NCBI GenBank assembly: GCA_902496845.1
Contig: CABVCJ010000002.1
Span: 1-60,593, forward strand
Length of the DNA: 60,593 nt
Direction of reading: 5' to 3'
DNA from: an uncultured Collinsella sp.
Lineage (GTDB): Bacteria > Actinomycetota > Coriobacteriia > Coriobacteriales > Coriobacteriaceae
Shown here: positions 1 to 7,887 of the stretch, in pieces
Numbering within the stretch: the stretch's first letter is position 1
Layout of the letters: each line of letters opens with the position of its first letter
Position numbers and translations under genes: made by a program
Notes under the pieces: model-generated
Database searches by the model: none
Told to the model about the DNA's origin: nothing
The model's input: the letters and a program-made list of their open reading frames with translations, nothing else

Positions 1-95
1 CAAAGGCGCGACCAGAAGGTCAGCGCCTTTTCATTTCACGGCACCTTGGCTCAAACGGCAGACTCTCGCTGACTTTTGCTCAACCTGTGGGGTCT
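1..95 (+). repeat. Family D structured repeat, copy cut by the window edge
   Basis: This stretch holds a GACC-AGA-AGGTC-type hairpin near position 10, then GGCACCTTG (41-49) and the tail CGCTGACTTTTGCTCAACCT (68-87). The same ordered blocks recur at 42853-42943, where the full element has a 15-bp outer stem. The left part of this copy lies outside the window, so the outer stem cannot be tested here. Confidence 0.5.
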
Positions 96-103
96 TCAAA
101 TTG

Positions 104-595
104 TTAGAGCGTTGCTAAGTAATTCTTTGCGTCTTCTACGCTCATTGCTGCGACAGGCGCGTGTGAACAGAGTTTGACATCGTTGGTGACCAGTAAATCT
201 GCTTGGGAGCGCATCGCTGCCGCAATGATTAAATCGTCTTCGTAATCGCTATGGAGATTACGCTGCTTGCTCGCCATCCATATGTCACTCAGGTCGCAGG
301 GTACCGGCGTGGCAAGTTGCGACAACACGTCGAGGCAATCCCATGCAAGTGATGTCGCCGCCACGGCGGCATCTTGGGATAGTGAGCCATGCTCGCGCCG
401 ATACCATGCCTTATGTTCGCTTGAAATCAAATAGAACAGATCTTTGGACGATGTCGCCGCATACAGCAAATCCACCTGCGCCGTGCATGCATCGCGTAAA
501 AACTCAATCGCCACCGAACGACCACGTCGTGAGGGAATGAAGTAATCGAGCCACACGTTGGTGTCAACCAAGATGCGCTTTGGAGCCTCACTCAT
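104..595 (-). CDS. PIN-domain ribonuclease toxin (VapC-like)
   Basis: This 163-residue protein has the PIN-domain layout: VDTN with Asp11 at the N-terminus, an acidic cluster YEDD at 118-121 and TND at 137-139, which together would bind the metal for RNA cleavage. PIN toxins of VapBC-type systems are cytoplasmic ribonucleases of this length. Its start overlaps the end of the upstream antitoxin gene by 8 bp, so the two are almost certainly translated together. The partner is RelB/DinJ-like rather than a classic VapB. Assignment to the PIN fold is firm; the RNA target is unknown. Confidence 0.85.
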   Translation of the reverse strand: MSEAPKRILVDTNVWLDYFIPSRRGRSVAIEFLRDACTAQVDLLYAATSSKDLFYLISSEHKAWYRREHGSLSQDAAVAATSLAWDCLDVLSQLATPVPCDLSDIWMASKQRNLHSDYEDDLIIAAAMRSQADLLVTNDVKLCSHAPVAAMSVEDAKNYLATL

Positions 596-968
596 AGAGC
601 CAGCTCATCTCCTCGCCATAGCGATCCGCATAGGCATTCCGTTTGAGCTCTTCGTCGTCCGATGGCTGAGCCCTGGCCATATCGATTCCCGACTCACGGC
701 AAGCGGCAGCGAACAGCTTCGACCCCTGATCCATGAGCTCGAGCTTACGTTTGGCGGCCTTTTCGCGCTCGCGCTGTTCCGCCCGGGCACGACTGGGCAG
801 CAGGATATCCTCGAGCGCACCGGGGCGATCGGCCAGCGACGCTGCAAGCTGCCAGAGCGCTCGCACCGCTTGGCTCGGCGTCATACCGGCCCTGGAGAGA
901 GCGGCGTCCCCACTCCTTTTAAGATCGGCATCGAGACGTACGTTGATCTGAGCGGCTGTTGTGGTCAT
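588..968 (-). CDS. RelB/DinJ-like ribbon-helix-helix antitoxin
   Basis: The 126-residue protein starts with a ribbon-helix-helix segment (QINVRLDADLKRSGDAAL, about residues 7-24, followed by a SQAVRALW helix) typical of RelB/DinJ antitoxins, which bind DNA as dimers and neutralise the toxin with the C-terminal tail. The tail here is charged and longer than usual. A strong AAGGAGG ribosome binding site precedes the ATG at 968. It overlaps the PIN gene by 8 bp, so this is the first gene of a two-gene operon that probably represses itself through the AT-rich stretch 969-1015. Confidence 0.82.
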   Translation of the reverse strand: MTTTAAQINVRLDADLKRSGDAALSRAGMTPSQAVRALWQLAASLADRPGALEDILLPSRARAEQREREKAAKRKLELMDQGSKLFAAACRESGIDMARAQPSDDEELKRNAYADRYGEEMSWLYE

Positions 969-1063
969 GACCCCTCCTTAATACTTTAGAACTATCATAA
1001 AACTCTATGGTAGATACGTAAAGCATGTATAGCATTTATTAGCATTAGCCGTACTCCGTACAC

Positions 1064-1098
1064 AAAAAGCCGCCGAGGCACACTGCACCTCGGCGGCT
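1064..1098 (-). terminator. Intrinsic terminator of the M18 aminopeptidase gene
   Basis: Read on the minus strand, an 11-bp perfect stem (AGCCGCCGAGG at 1068-1078 with CCTCGGCGGCT at 1088-1098) is followed by five T residues. It lies about 85 bp past the stop codon of the aminopeptidase gene. Confidence 0.8.
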
Positions 1099-1140
1099 AC
1101 GTATCACCGATCTAGTTCGGTTTCACCCTTTGCATTCGCC

Positions 1141-1186
1141 CAGATAAAACCTGCCGAAATCAACATCCCTCTTTGGCAGGTTTTAG
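1141..1186 (-). repeat. Family C GGGACAG-loop hairpin, copy 1 (diverged)
   Basis: On the minus strand the stem AAAACCTGCC/GGCAGGTTTT encloses a loop resembling the GGGACAGGTTTAT loop of the other copies, and it is followed by the family's ATCTGGGCGAA tail. It overlaps the stop codon of the aminopeptidase gene. Other copies are at 11412, 41608, 43229 and 47811. Confidence 0.7.
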
Positions 1187-2568
1187 AGCTCCGCGCTTTC
1201 GGCTCCGTTGATATGGAGGTCGCGCTCGTAGAAGGCGGTGAGGGCGCGGATGGCGTACATCACGTCGCGTACGCCGCCGGTCTCGTAGCTTGAGTGCATG
1301 GCCAGCTGCGGCAGGCCCACGTCCACGGCATGCATGCTCGCCTGCATATTGGACAGGTTGCCGAGTGTGGAGCCTCCGGCCATATCACTCTTGTTGGCGA
1401 AGGCCTGTGTGGGTACGTCGGCGTCATCACAGATGGCCTGGAACACCGCGCGGCTAAAGGCATCGGTGCAGTAGTGCTGGTTGGCGGCTTCCTTAATGAC
1501 AATGCCGCCGTTGAGCACAACCTGATTGCGAGCATCGCACTTCTCGGCGTGGTTGGGGTGCACGGCATGCGCGTTGTCGCAGCTCACAAGCATCGATGCG
1601 GCAAGTGCGCGATGGTACGACTCGTCGTCAAAGCCCAGCGATCCGTTGATGCGGCGCAGCGCGTCGGCCAAGAACGTCGACATGGCGCCCTGCTTGGTCT
1701 CGGAGCCAACCTCCTCGTTATCAAAGCAGCAAAAGACCGAGATGTCATGCGCATTCTCGGCACCCAAAAATGCCTGCAGCGAGGTGTAGGCGCAGGCCAG
1801 GTCGTCGAGCTTAGGCGTCGAGATAAACTCGTCGGCCCAGCCCCAAATGCGCGCATCCTGACGATTGACCAGGAACAGATCGCGACCTAGGATCTGCTCG
1901 GGTTCAACGTCCAGTTCGTCAGCGATCAGTACGTCAAAATCTCCCTGTTTAAGCTCGCCGGCGCTGATGAGCGGGCACAGGTCGACGGCTCGGTTGGGAG
2001 CAAAGCCCTCGTTAACGCCGCGGTTCATGTGGATGGCAAGGCTCGGGATAATAGCGACCTCGCGCTCGGTGGCAAGCAGGCGGCTCTCAATACGGTCGCC
2101 CTCGCGCACCAGCACACGTCCGGCCAGCGCCAGCGGGCGGTCGAACCAGGTGTAGTCGATCATGCCGCCGTAGGCCTCGGTGTTCAGGCGCAGCGTCTCG
2201 CCTGCGCCATCGAGCTCGGGCACGGCCTTGACCTTAAACGTCGGCGAATCGCTGTGCGACGCCGTGAGCTGAAAATGATAGTCACCGGCGACGCCGTCCT
2301 CGCCCCACGTCGCGGCCAGGTCCTCGCCCACCTTAAAGGCAACAACGCTCGAGGTGTTGCGCTGCGTGTAATAACGCCCGCCCGGTTCGATGTCCCACGC
2401 CGCATTCTCGGGCAGGTAGGTAAAGCCCGCCTCGTCGAGCTCGGCCATAATGGTCGCCGCCGTATGGAACATACTGGGGCATGCCTCGATAAAGTCGATA
2501 AGGTCGTTGGCGGCCTCGATATCATCGGCCGTCACATGCGCGCGCTCGGGCGTTTCCTGATCCGTCAT
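1183..2568 (-). CDS. M18 family aminopeptidase (aspartyl aminopeptidase-like)
   Basis: This cytosolic metallopeptidase of 461 residues removes N-terminal, often acidic, residues from peptides. M18 zinc-site motifs are visible in order: SHSDSP (His about residue 105), DDLACAY, FDNEEVGS and SCDNAHAVHPNH near the C-terminus. The length fits the family. The reading frame is open further upstream, but the ATG at 2568 has an AAGGGGAG ribosome binding site and begins a normal M18 N-terminus, so I chose it. The gene is transcribed alone, with a terminator at 1064-1098, and is divergent from the hydrolase gene at 2730. Confidence 0.9.
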   Translation of the reverse strand: MTDQETPERAHVTADDIEAANDLIDFIEACPSMFHTAATIMAELDEAGFTYLPENAAWDIEPGGRYYTQRNTSSVVAFKVGEDLAATWGEDGVAGDYHFQLTASHSDSPTFKVKAVPELDGAGETLRLNTEAYGGMIDYTWFDRPLALAGRVLVREGDRIESRLLATEREVAIIPSLAIHMNRGVNEGFAPNRAVDLCPLISAGELKQGDFDVLIADELDVEPEQILGRDLFLVNRQDARIWGWADEFISTPKLDDLACAYTSLQAFLGAENAHDISVFCCFDNEEVGSETKQGAMSTFLADALRRINGSLGFDDESYHRALAASMLVSCDNAHAVHPNHAEKCDARNQVVLNGGIVIKEAANQHYCTDAFSRAVFQAICDDADVPTQAFANKSDMAGGSTLGNLSNMQASMHAVDVGLPQLAMHSSYETGGVRDVMYAIRALTAFYERDLHINGAESAEL

Positions 2569-2729
2569 GCTCTCCCCTTTCGCTGGGTTGATGGTCCCCT
2601 CCAGCATACCCCGCCACGCCAGCGCCGCACTCTTCATTCCGTGCTTAATTCCGCGCCACTCACCAAGTTGAGCCATCATGCCCGCGCTCCTTTTGCGACA
2701 ATTGCGCTAACAGGACGAGAGGAGCCGTC

Positions 2730-3815
2730 ATGAAGCCACGTAACATTGCCATCACCTGCGGTGTCGCGGGAGTCGCCGTCGGCCTTGCCGCTGCCACCGG
2801 TATCGTTTATCACAAGCAAATCATGTCCGCCGCGTCGCTCAAACGCTTGACCGGCTACGCGGATGGCTATGACCTGTACGCAATCGACATCGCCTACGAC
2901 TACGATCTTGATCGCATCATCGCCGCTGGCGTGCGCGACGACCAAGCCTACATCGATGCCGTGGTGGCGCAGGTGCTACCCGGTGTGCCGGCACATGTCC
3001 AGGCGCCCCAGTTTGCCTGCAGCGCTTTTGTCGCCGTAGACGCCAAAGGCCGTGTGCGCACCGGTCGCAATTACGACTTTAAGGATGACACCTCGGCGCT
3101 GCTGGTGCGCAATCACCCACGCGGCGGCTATGCTTCCATCGGGCTTGCCGCCCTTAACAACCTGGGCGATAACACTCCGCTTGACTCCGTCGCCGGACGC
3201 GCCGCGGCACTCATGGGCCCGTTTGCCCAGCTCGACGGTGTTAACGAATGCGGCGTGTCCATTGCCGTACTCACTCTGGATTCCAAGCCCTGTGACCAGG
3301 ACACGCAACGCCCCGTCATCAATACCTCGCTCGCCATCCGTCTGGTGCTCGACCGTGCCGCCACCACGCAAGAAGCTGTCGACCTGCTTTCCGCCTACGA
3401 CATGCACGCCATGGCAGGACGCGATTACCACTTCTTTATCAACGACGCCGCCGGTGACGCGCACGTAGTAGAGTGGGATCCGCGCGATCCGGACCGCGAT
3501 TTCAAAGCGACTCCCGTACGCCAGGTTACGAACTTCTACGCCTGCTATGGCGACGAAGTGCTGCCCAACCAAAAGAATGGCGACCTGGGCCATGGCAAAG
3601 AGCGCGCCGTCGCAATCGCCGATGTCCTTGACGCCCATGTCGGTGCCCAGGACGAAACGATTGTCTGGGAAGCCCTGCGCGCCGCAGCGCAAGAACCCAA
3701 TCCGGAAGACATCACCAGCAATACGCAATGGTCGGTCGTCTTTGACAATACCGAACCCGCCGCCGCCATTACGCTGCGCCGCCACTGGGGCGACGTCGAC
3801 GCCTTCGCACTGTAA
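2730..3815 (+). CDS. Linear amide C-N hydrolase, choloylglycine hydrolase family, membrane-anchored
   Basis: The 361-residue protein belongs to the N-terminal-nucleophile superfamily that includes bile salt hydrolases and penicillin acylases. Residues 7-27 form one membrane segment or uncleaved signal. The likely nucleophile is Cys97 in FACSAF, followed by GRNYDF, where the Arg is typical of the family, and later DGVNECG and the NTSLAIR segment. Unlike bile salt hydrolase, where Cys is residue 2, nearly 100 residues precede the nucleophile, so the protein is either processed or belongs to the acyltransferase-like branch with a propeptide. A GAGGAG site precedes the ATG. Substrate cannot be told; calling it bile salt hydrolase would be premature. 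Confidence 0.75.
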   Translation: MKPRNIAITCGVAGVAVGLAAATGIVYHKQIMSAASLKRLTGYADGYDLYAIDIAYDYDLDRIIAAGVRDDQAYIDAVVAQVLPGVPAHVQAPQFACSAFVAVDAKGRVRTGRNYDFKDDTSALLVRNHPRGGYASIGLAALNNLGDNTPLDSVAGRAAALMGPFAQLDGVNECGVSIAVLTLDSKPCDQDTQRPVINTSLAIRLVLDRAATTQEAVDLLSAYDMHAMAGRDYHFFINDAAGDAHVVEWDPRDPDRDFKATPVRQVTNFYACYGDEVLPNQKNGDLGHGKERAVAIADVLDAHVGAQDETIVWEALRAAAQEPNPEDITSNTQWSVVFDNTEPAAAITLRRHWGDVDAFAL

Positions 3816-3884
3816 GGAGCCAGACCCGTCGGCCTTACGCTCGCCTGACGTTGTTTACATTTCCATACGCTTGAGCTAACACGT

Positions 3885-3917
3885 TTTACCCCCGTATCAA
3901 CAGTGTGCGGGGGTAAA
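3885..3917 (+). terminator. Hairpin after the amide hydrolase gene
   Basis: A 10-bp perfect stem, TTTACCCCCG (3885-3894) with CGGGGGTAAA (3908-3917), sits 70 bp after the stop codon and just before the phosphofructokinase gene. There is only a short T stretch after it, so it is a probable but not certain terminator. Confidence 0.6.
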
Positions 3918-3955
3918 CTTATGCGCATGTTATAACTTGCCCGGAAGGATTCATC

Positions 3956-5035
3956 ATGCTTAGAATCGGTCTTCTTACCAGTGGCGGCGACTGCCAGGCA
4001 CTCAACGCCACCATGCGCGGCATCGTCAAAACGCTTATGACCAATAGCGAAGAACCTATCGAGATCTATGGTTTTGAGGACGGCTACCAGGGCCTTATCT
4101 ACAGCAGATTCCGCGTCATGACGCCCGCCGATTTTAGCGGCATCCTCACCCGCGGCGGCACCATCCTGGGCACGAGCCGTACGCCGTTCAAGCGCCTGGA
4201 TGTTCCCGAGGCCGATGGCATCGATAAGGTGCCCGCAATGGTCCACACCTATCATAAGCTGCAGCTCGACTGCCTGTTTATGCTGGGTGGCAACGGATCC
4301 ACCAAGACCGCCAACCGCCTGCGCGAAGAGGGCCTCAACGTTATCGCCCTACCCAAAACCATCGATAACGACACCTGGGGCACCGAGTTGACGTTTGGCT
4401 TTACGAGCGCCATCGACGTCGCTACCAAGTGCATCGACGACATCCACACCACCGCTTCGAGCCATGGGCGCGTGTTCGTTATCGAGATCATGGGTCACAA
4501 GGTTGGCTGGATTCCGCTGTATGCTGGCGTCGCGGGCGGCGCAGATGTCATCTTGATTCCCGAGATCCCCTACGACATGGATAACGTCATCAAGACCATC
4601 GAGCATCGCATGGAGACCGGCAGCCGCTTTACCATCGTGGCCGTCGCCGAGGGCGCTATCTCCAAGGAGGACGCGGCGCTGTCCAAGAAGGAGTACAAGA
4701 AGAAGCTCGCCGAGCGCACGAGCCCGTCAATCGTGTACGACATCGCCAAGGAGATCGAGGCCAAGACCGGTCGCGAGACCCGCGTCGCCATCCCCGGCCA
4801 CACGCAGCGCGGCGGTCAGCCCGACGCCCAGGACCGCATCTTTGCGACTCAGTGCGGCGTCGAGGCAGCGCTCGGCTGCCTGAGCGGCGAGTTTGGCTAC
4901 ATGATTGCCCTGCGCGACGGCAAAATGTGCCACATGCCGCTCGAGGATGTCGCCGGCAAGCTCAAGTTTGTCGACCCCCAGAGTGATCTGGTGCGCGAGG
5001 CCAAGGCGTTGGGCATCAGCTTCGGCGATGAATAG
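3956..5035 (+). CDS. pfkA: 6-phosphofructokinase
   Basis: This enzyme phosphorylates fructose 6-phosphate to fructose 1,6-bisphosphate, the committed glycolytic step. The 359-residue protein shows the nucleotide loop LLTSGGDCQ (about residues 6-14), GGNGS (111-115) and PKTIDND (133-139). In the family, Gly at the second variable position of GGxGS with Lys in PKTIDND is the mixed signature of many actinobacterial and clostridial enzymes, usually ATP-dependent; pyrophosphate enzymes have GGDD. GGNGS replaces the common GGDGS, as in a known clostridial-type subgroup. An AAGGA site precedes the ATG. Its stop codon lies inside the outer arm of a family A palindrome. Confidence 0.9.
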   Translation: MLRIGLLTSGGDCQALNATMRGIVKTLMTNSEEPIEIYGFEDGYQGLIYSRFRVMTPADFSGILTRGGTILGTSRTPFKRLDVPEADGIDKVPAMVHTYHKLQLDCLFMLGGNGSTKTANRLREEGLNVIALPKTIDNDTWGTELTFGFTSAIDVATKCIDDIHTTASSHGRVFVIEIMGHKVGWIPLYAGVAGGADVILIPEIPYDMDNVIKTIEHRMETGSRFTIVAVAEGAISKEDAALSKKEYKKKLAERTSPSIVYDIAKEIEAKTGRETRVAIPGHTQRGGQPDAQDRIFATQCGVEAALGCLSGEFGYMIALRDGKMCHMPLEDVAGKLKFVDPQSDLVREAKALGISFGDE

Positions 5036-5207
5036 CCTCGGCTGGAACCGCCCCCATCGGAGGCCCTAGGGTTTACCTCCCAAATCGTCCTCGGACATGT
5101 CAGGACCCCGCCGTGCGCTTCGCGCGGCGGGGTCCTTCCGTCCTGCGGAAAGATTTGGGAGGTAAGCCCTAGGGCCTCTTGCGGTAACTAGGGAGGCCGA
5201 GGCTATT
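5031..5207. repeat. Family A nested palindrome, copy 1 (minus orientation)
   Basis: Outer arms of 12 bp (5031-5042 with 5196-5207) include the pfkA stop codon. Inside them, 27-bp arms (5060-5086 with 5152-5178, one G-T pair) flank the family core. Read on the minus strand the core is TCCGCA-GGAC, a GC-rich hairpin with a GCGCGAAGCGC tip, then AT-GTCC-GAGGACG. It lies between convergent genes. Confidence 0.85.
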
Positions 5208-5219
5208 CGCCTTCTTGCT

Positions 5220-5525
5220 GCGGGTGCCTAGGGTGGGGTGCAGCGTGCACTTTTGGGAGTTTTCAGCAGCCGTGGGTGTCTGCATACTGGATTTTGGGCG
5301 AAAAGCAGGCGCCATAAGCCGCATACTGTAAAAATGAGCGATCCTTGAGGTGCCGAGGGCTCATAATCAAGGCTTTCAACGCGGTTTTGTGCACCCATTC
5401 CCGCGCCCGCGGACTCCGGGATGCTGAATACTCCGGGATTTGCACGCCGCCCCCTGGGGTACCCGTGGGCAAAAAGCAACCACCCAGCCGAAATATGCAT
5501 CCGGCGGGGCGGTTTATGCAGTACA
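5220..5525. repeat. Family E 300-bp dispersed direct repeat, copy 1
   Basis: This block is about 80% identical by eye to 7530-7838, in the same orientation, beginning at GGGTGCCTAGGGT and ending at GGGGCGGTTTATGCA. Frames do not stay aligned between the copies because of single-base length differences, so it is probably not protein-coding. It contains an inverted pair, GGGAGTTTTCAGCA and TGCTGAATACTCC, imperfect in this copy. It fills the gap between the pfkA palindrome and the 109-residue protein. Confidence 0.75.
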
Positions 5526-5548
5526 GCGGCTGTGGATGCGCATGTCGT

Positions 5549-5878
5549 TCAGCGTTCTTGCCGACCGATGCAACGTCGTGCGTAGCCCTTAATGTCTTCG
5601 GTGAAACCGTCAAGGTCGTCGAGCGTGATAACGTTATCGGAAAGCAAGTTGGCTATCTCATAACGCATGGTGCTGCGGCGAATATCGTTCACAAGCACTC
5701 CTGAGGACAGCTTGTCCCTATTGATACGCTCTTCTAACGCCCAAAATCTACTGGACGCTTCACTGCCACCGTTCAGTATCTCGATGTACTGGCCGATGAG
5801 CATTTCCATATAGCTTTCTTGCCATTTTGGGAGCAGCTCTTTAAACAGCTTCCAGTCGCTTTCAGTTACCTCGCCCAT
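5549..5878 (-). CDS. Conserved hypothetical protein, 109 residues
   Basis: I do not recognise a named family. The protein is soluble, acidic and probably all helical, with the pattern WKLFKELLPKWQESYMEML and YIEILNG followed by FWALEERINRD. No signal peptide or membrane segment is seen. Short soluble proteins of this pattern occur in Firmicutes and Actinobacteria without known function. The ATG at 5878 has a GGAGG site at ideal spacing, preferred over a start 18 bp upstream. It sits between two family E direct repeats, together with an XRE regulator. Confidence 0.6.
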   Translation of the reverse strand: MGEVTESDWKLFKELLPKWQESYMEMLIGQYIEILNGGSEASSRFWALEERINRDKLSSGVLVNDIRRSTMRYEIANLLSDNVITLDDLDGFTEDIKGYARRCIGRQER

Positions 5879-6015
5879 ATTGCCTCCGTTCACCAAACAG
5901 ACTTAGCCATTCGATTTTTATTCTATTTGGTATTTTCGCTCACAGCCGTGGATGAGGGGACCATCGGTCTTCGAGTTCGAGCTTGAATGAACCGTTTGCT
6001 ACAAAATGCGCCTAA

Positions 6016-6139
6016 TTACTACGATGATTCGAATGCCTTCGACCATGCCGAAAAGGGTGAAAGTAAAACCGCAGGTAGAAAGCTTGCCGATTTTTGAAAA
6101 AGATGGGTGTGGTCGGCCTCATCGAGTTCATCGTAGTAA
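6016..6139. repeat. Large stem-loop in a 450-bp intergenic region
   Basis: A 12-bp perfect inverted pair, TTACTACGATGA (6016-6027) and TCATCGTAGTAA (6128-6139), encloses about 100 bases that contain AAACCGCAGGTAGA, a motif shared with the elements at 13319, 47917 and, with one change, 52330. No gene is seen between 5879 and 6326. Confidence 0.5.
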
Positions 6140-6210
6140 ATCGGCCTTTTTCTTGGCATGCGGCGAGTTAAATGCCAGTTCCCGTGTTGGAATTGCCCTG
6201 TCCATTCGTG

Positions 6211-6276
6211 AGTTGCGGTGAAATCGGGACTGTTAGACGCTCCAAGGTCCTCAACGGTCCGTATTTCACCGCAACT
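6211..6276. repeat. Family B palindrome, copy 1 (diverged)
   Basis: Fourteen-bp perfect arms, AGTTGCGGTGAAAT (6211-6224) and ATTTCACCGCAACT (6263-6276). The ends match the family B copies at 7434 and 25358, while the middle differs. Confidence 0.65.
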
Positions 6277-6326
6277 TGGAAGGGGCGAGCGGCGTTGGCC
6301 AAGCATTGTTGACGGGTTGGAACGGC

Positions 6327-7247
6327 TTAGGCTTGTTTGCGGCGCTTCCATTGCTTTCGGCACCAGCACATGAGTGCCTCTATGAAGGGAATCGTGATGA
6401 GGATGACCCATGCGGGATGGGGCTGTGCCAAACAAAGCCACATATAGAGGAACCAGGCAATGGCGGCTGTTGCATAGACGACGCCGATCAGCTTGGAGAG
6501 ATGATGTCGGTCGATAAAGTCGCCCATCGCCTCGTAGACGGGAATCAGAAAGACCAGAAAGAGCCCCATACCCCACGTGCCGCAGATGATGCCGAGCGCG
6601 AGATAGGCGAGGACGACAAGTGCAGGAAAGGGAAACTCGTTCCATGCGCGACCGATCTTGGTGTGGAAATGCTTGCCATGATGGTCGAGCTTGTCGTGTG
6701 CCTCTTTCCAGCTGGAAAACGTCTCGCCGTCGATGGTGACGGTGCCGTCGGCATTGGTATGTACGCTGTGTCCATCGTCCTCTAGCGTATCGATATGCAA
6801 TCCGCCCGGCCCCACATGGACCTCTTCACCCTTGCGCTCGTTAGCCACGTGGATGCCGCTCCAACCAACATGAACCTCTTCACCTTTGTTGGGGTCGACG
6901 ACGTGAATGCCGCGTGCAAGGGAAATGTCGACAAGTGGCTTGCCGTCAGGATCCACGTGCTCGGTAGAAGACTCGGTGCCTTCAGTCTCGTCGTAATTAT
7001 TTGCGTCAACGTCATCGTCGGCCGAGGTGTCGACATCGCTAGCCGCTTCCCCATATAGCAACTCATCCAGTGACACACCATACAGCGCGGCGAGTGCAAT
7101 AAGGTTATCGGTATCGGGGGAGGATTCGCTGCGTTCCCATTTGCTGACAGCTTGGCGGCTTACGCCCAACTGGGCAGCAAGAGCCTCCTGGGAAAGACCG
7201 GCAGCTTTGCGGCGATCGACGAGGCGCTGTGCCATCGCAAGATCCAT
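6327..7247 (-). CDS. XRE-family membrane-anchored transcriptional regulator
   Basis: The 306-residue protein has an N-terminal Cro/C1-type helix-turn-helix (about residues 8-60, with QEALAAQLGVSRQAVSKWE). An acidic linker follows, then a middle region with the repeated phrase GEEVHVG, flanked by GIHV or GLHI, and several histidines (HHGKHFH). Three hydrophobic segments close the C-terminus (about residues 205-225, 240-260 and 265-290). XRE proteins with C-terminal membrane domains are common in Firmicutes and Actinobacteria and are thought to sense envelope or small-molecule signals. The ATG at 7247 with AAAGGA upstream is preferred to one 15 bp earlier. The target is unknown; the His-rich repeat could bind metal. 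Confidence 0.75.
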   Translation of the reverse strand: MDLAMAQRLVDRRKAAGLSQEALAAQLGVSRQAVSKWERSESSPDTDNLIALAALYGVSLDELLYGEAASDVDTSADDDVDANNYDETEGTESSTEHVDPDGKPLVDISLARGIHVVDPNKGEEVHVGWSGIHVANERKGEEVHVGPGGLHIDTLEDDGHSVHTNADGTVTIDGETFSSWKEAHDKLDHHGKHFHTKIGRAWNEFPFPALVVLAYLALGIICGTWGMGLFLVFLIPVYEAMGDFIDRHHLSKLIGVVYATAAIAWFLYMWLCLAQPHPAWVILITIPFIEALMCWCRKQWKRRKQA

Positions 7248-7433
7248 AGTGGTTCCTTTCATGTGGCGACCGTAATCGAATGAGCCGAGTATGCCGAGAA
7301 TAACCGGTAGCGACCACCATTTCTAGTTAGAATCTGTCCCAACCCTACCGCAACTACGAGTAGCAACCCCCTAATGGCCTGCCATTTCATGACAAATGTT
7401 AGTACGCATAACAGCCAAGAGCCCTCTCAATAC

Positions 7434-7498
7434 GTTGCGGTGGAATAGTTCCTGTTTCATGGCTCTGCTATGCCAAACAGGAACTATTCCACCGCAAC
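7434..7498. repeat. Family B palindrome, copy 2
   Basis: Arms of 24 bp, perfectly complementary (7434-7457 with 7475-7498), carrying GTTGCGGTGGAATAGTTCC at the outer end and a 17-base loop. It lies in the gap between the XRE gene start and the second family E repeat. No T-run follows, so it is not a standard terminator. Confidence 0.85.
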
Positions 7499-7529
7499 TT
7501 ACTATCAGGCCACGCACCCGCAGAGTAGC

Positions 7530-7838
7530 TACGGGTGCCTAGGGTAGGATGCGGCGTGCATTTTTGGGAGTATTCAGCAGCCGAGGGTGCCTGCATACTG
7601 GATTTTGGGCGAAAGGCAGGCACCATGGGCCGCATCCTGTAAAAAAACGAGCGGCTCTAGAGGCGTTGGGGCTCAGAATCGGGGCTTTCAGCGCAGTTTT
7701 GCACCCCCGCCCCCGCGCCCGCGGACCCCGGGATGCTGAATACTCCGGAATTTGCACGCCCCCCCCTGGGGTACCTGTGGGCAAAAAGCAACCGCCCCGT
7801 CAAAGTATGCATTTGGCGGGGCGGTTTATGCAAAAATG
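7530..7838. repeat. Family E 300-bp dispersed direct repeat, copy 2
   Basis: This is the better-preserved copy of the repeat at 5220-5525. It has several internal complementary pairs: AGGATGCGGC with GCCGCATCCT, GCGTGCA with TGCACGC, GGAGTATTCAGCA with TGCTGAATACTCC, and a terminal stem CCGCCCCG/CGGGGCGG. It lies downstream of the ABC permease gene on the minus strand, and the last stem could end that transcript. Confidence 0.75.
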
Positions 7839-7887
7839 CTGCTGCGGGCGCGTCCGCAGCTCGCAAGAACTTGAATCCCAGGACAGG

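Noticed and set aside
2730..3815. Calling the choloylglycine-family protein a bile salt hydrolase
   Set aside because: The nucleophile Cys is at residue 97 rather than 2 and the substrate-loop residues of bile salt hydrolases could not be confirmed by eye.
5228..5613. Open frames on the minus strand inside family E copy 1
   Set aside because: The second copy at 7530-7838 shifts frame relative to the first, so no common protein is maintained.
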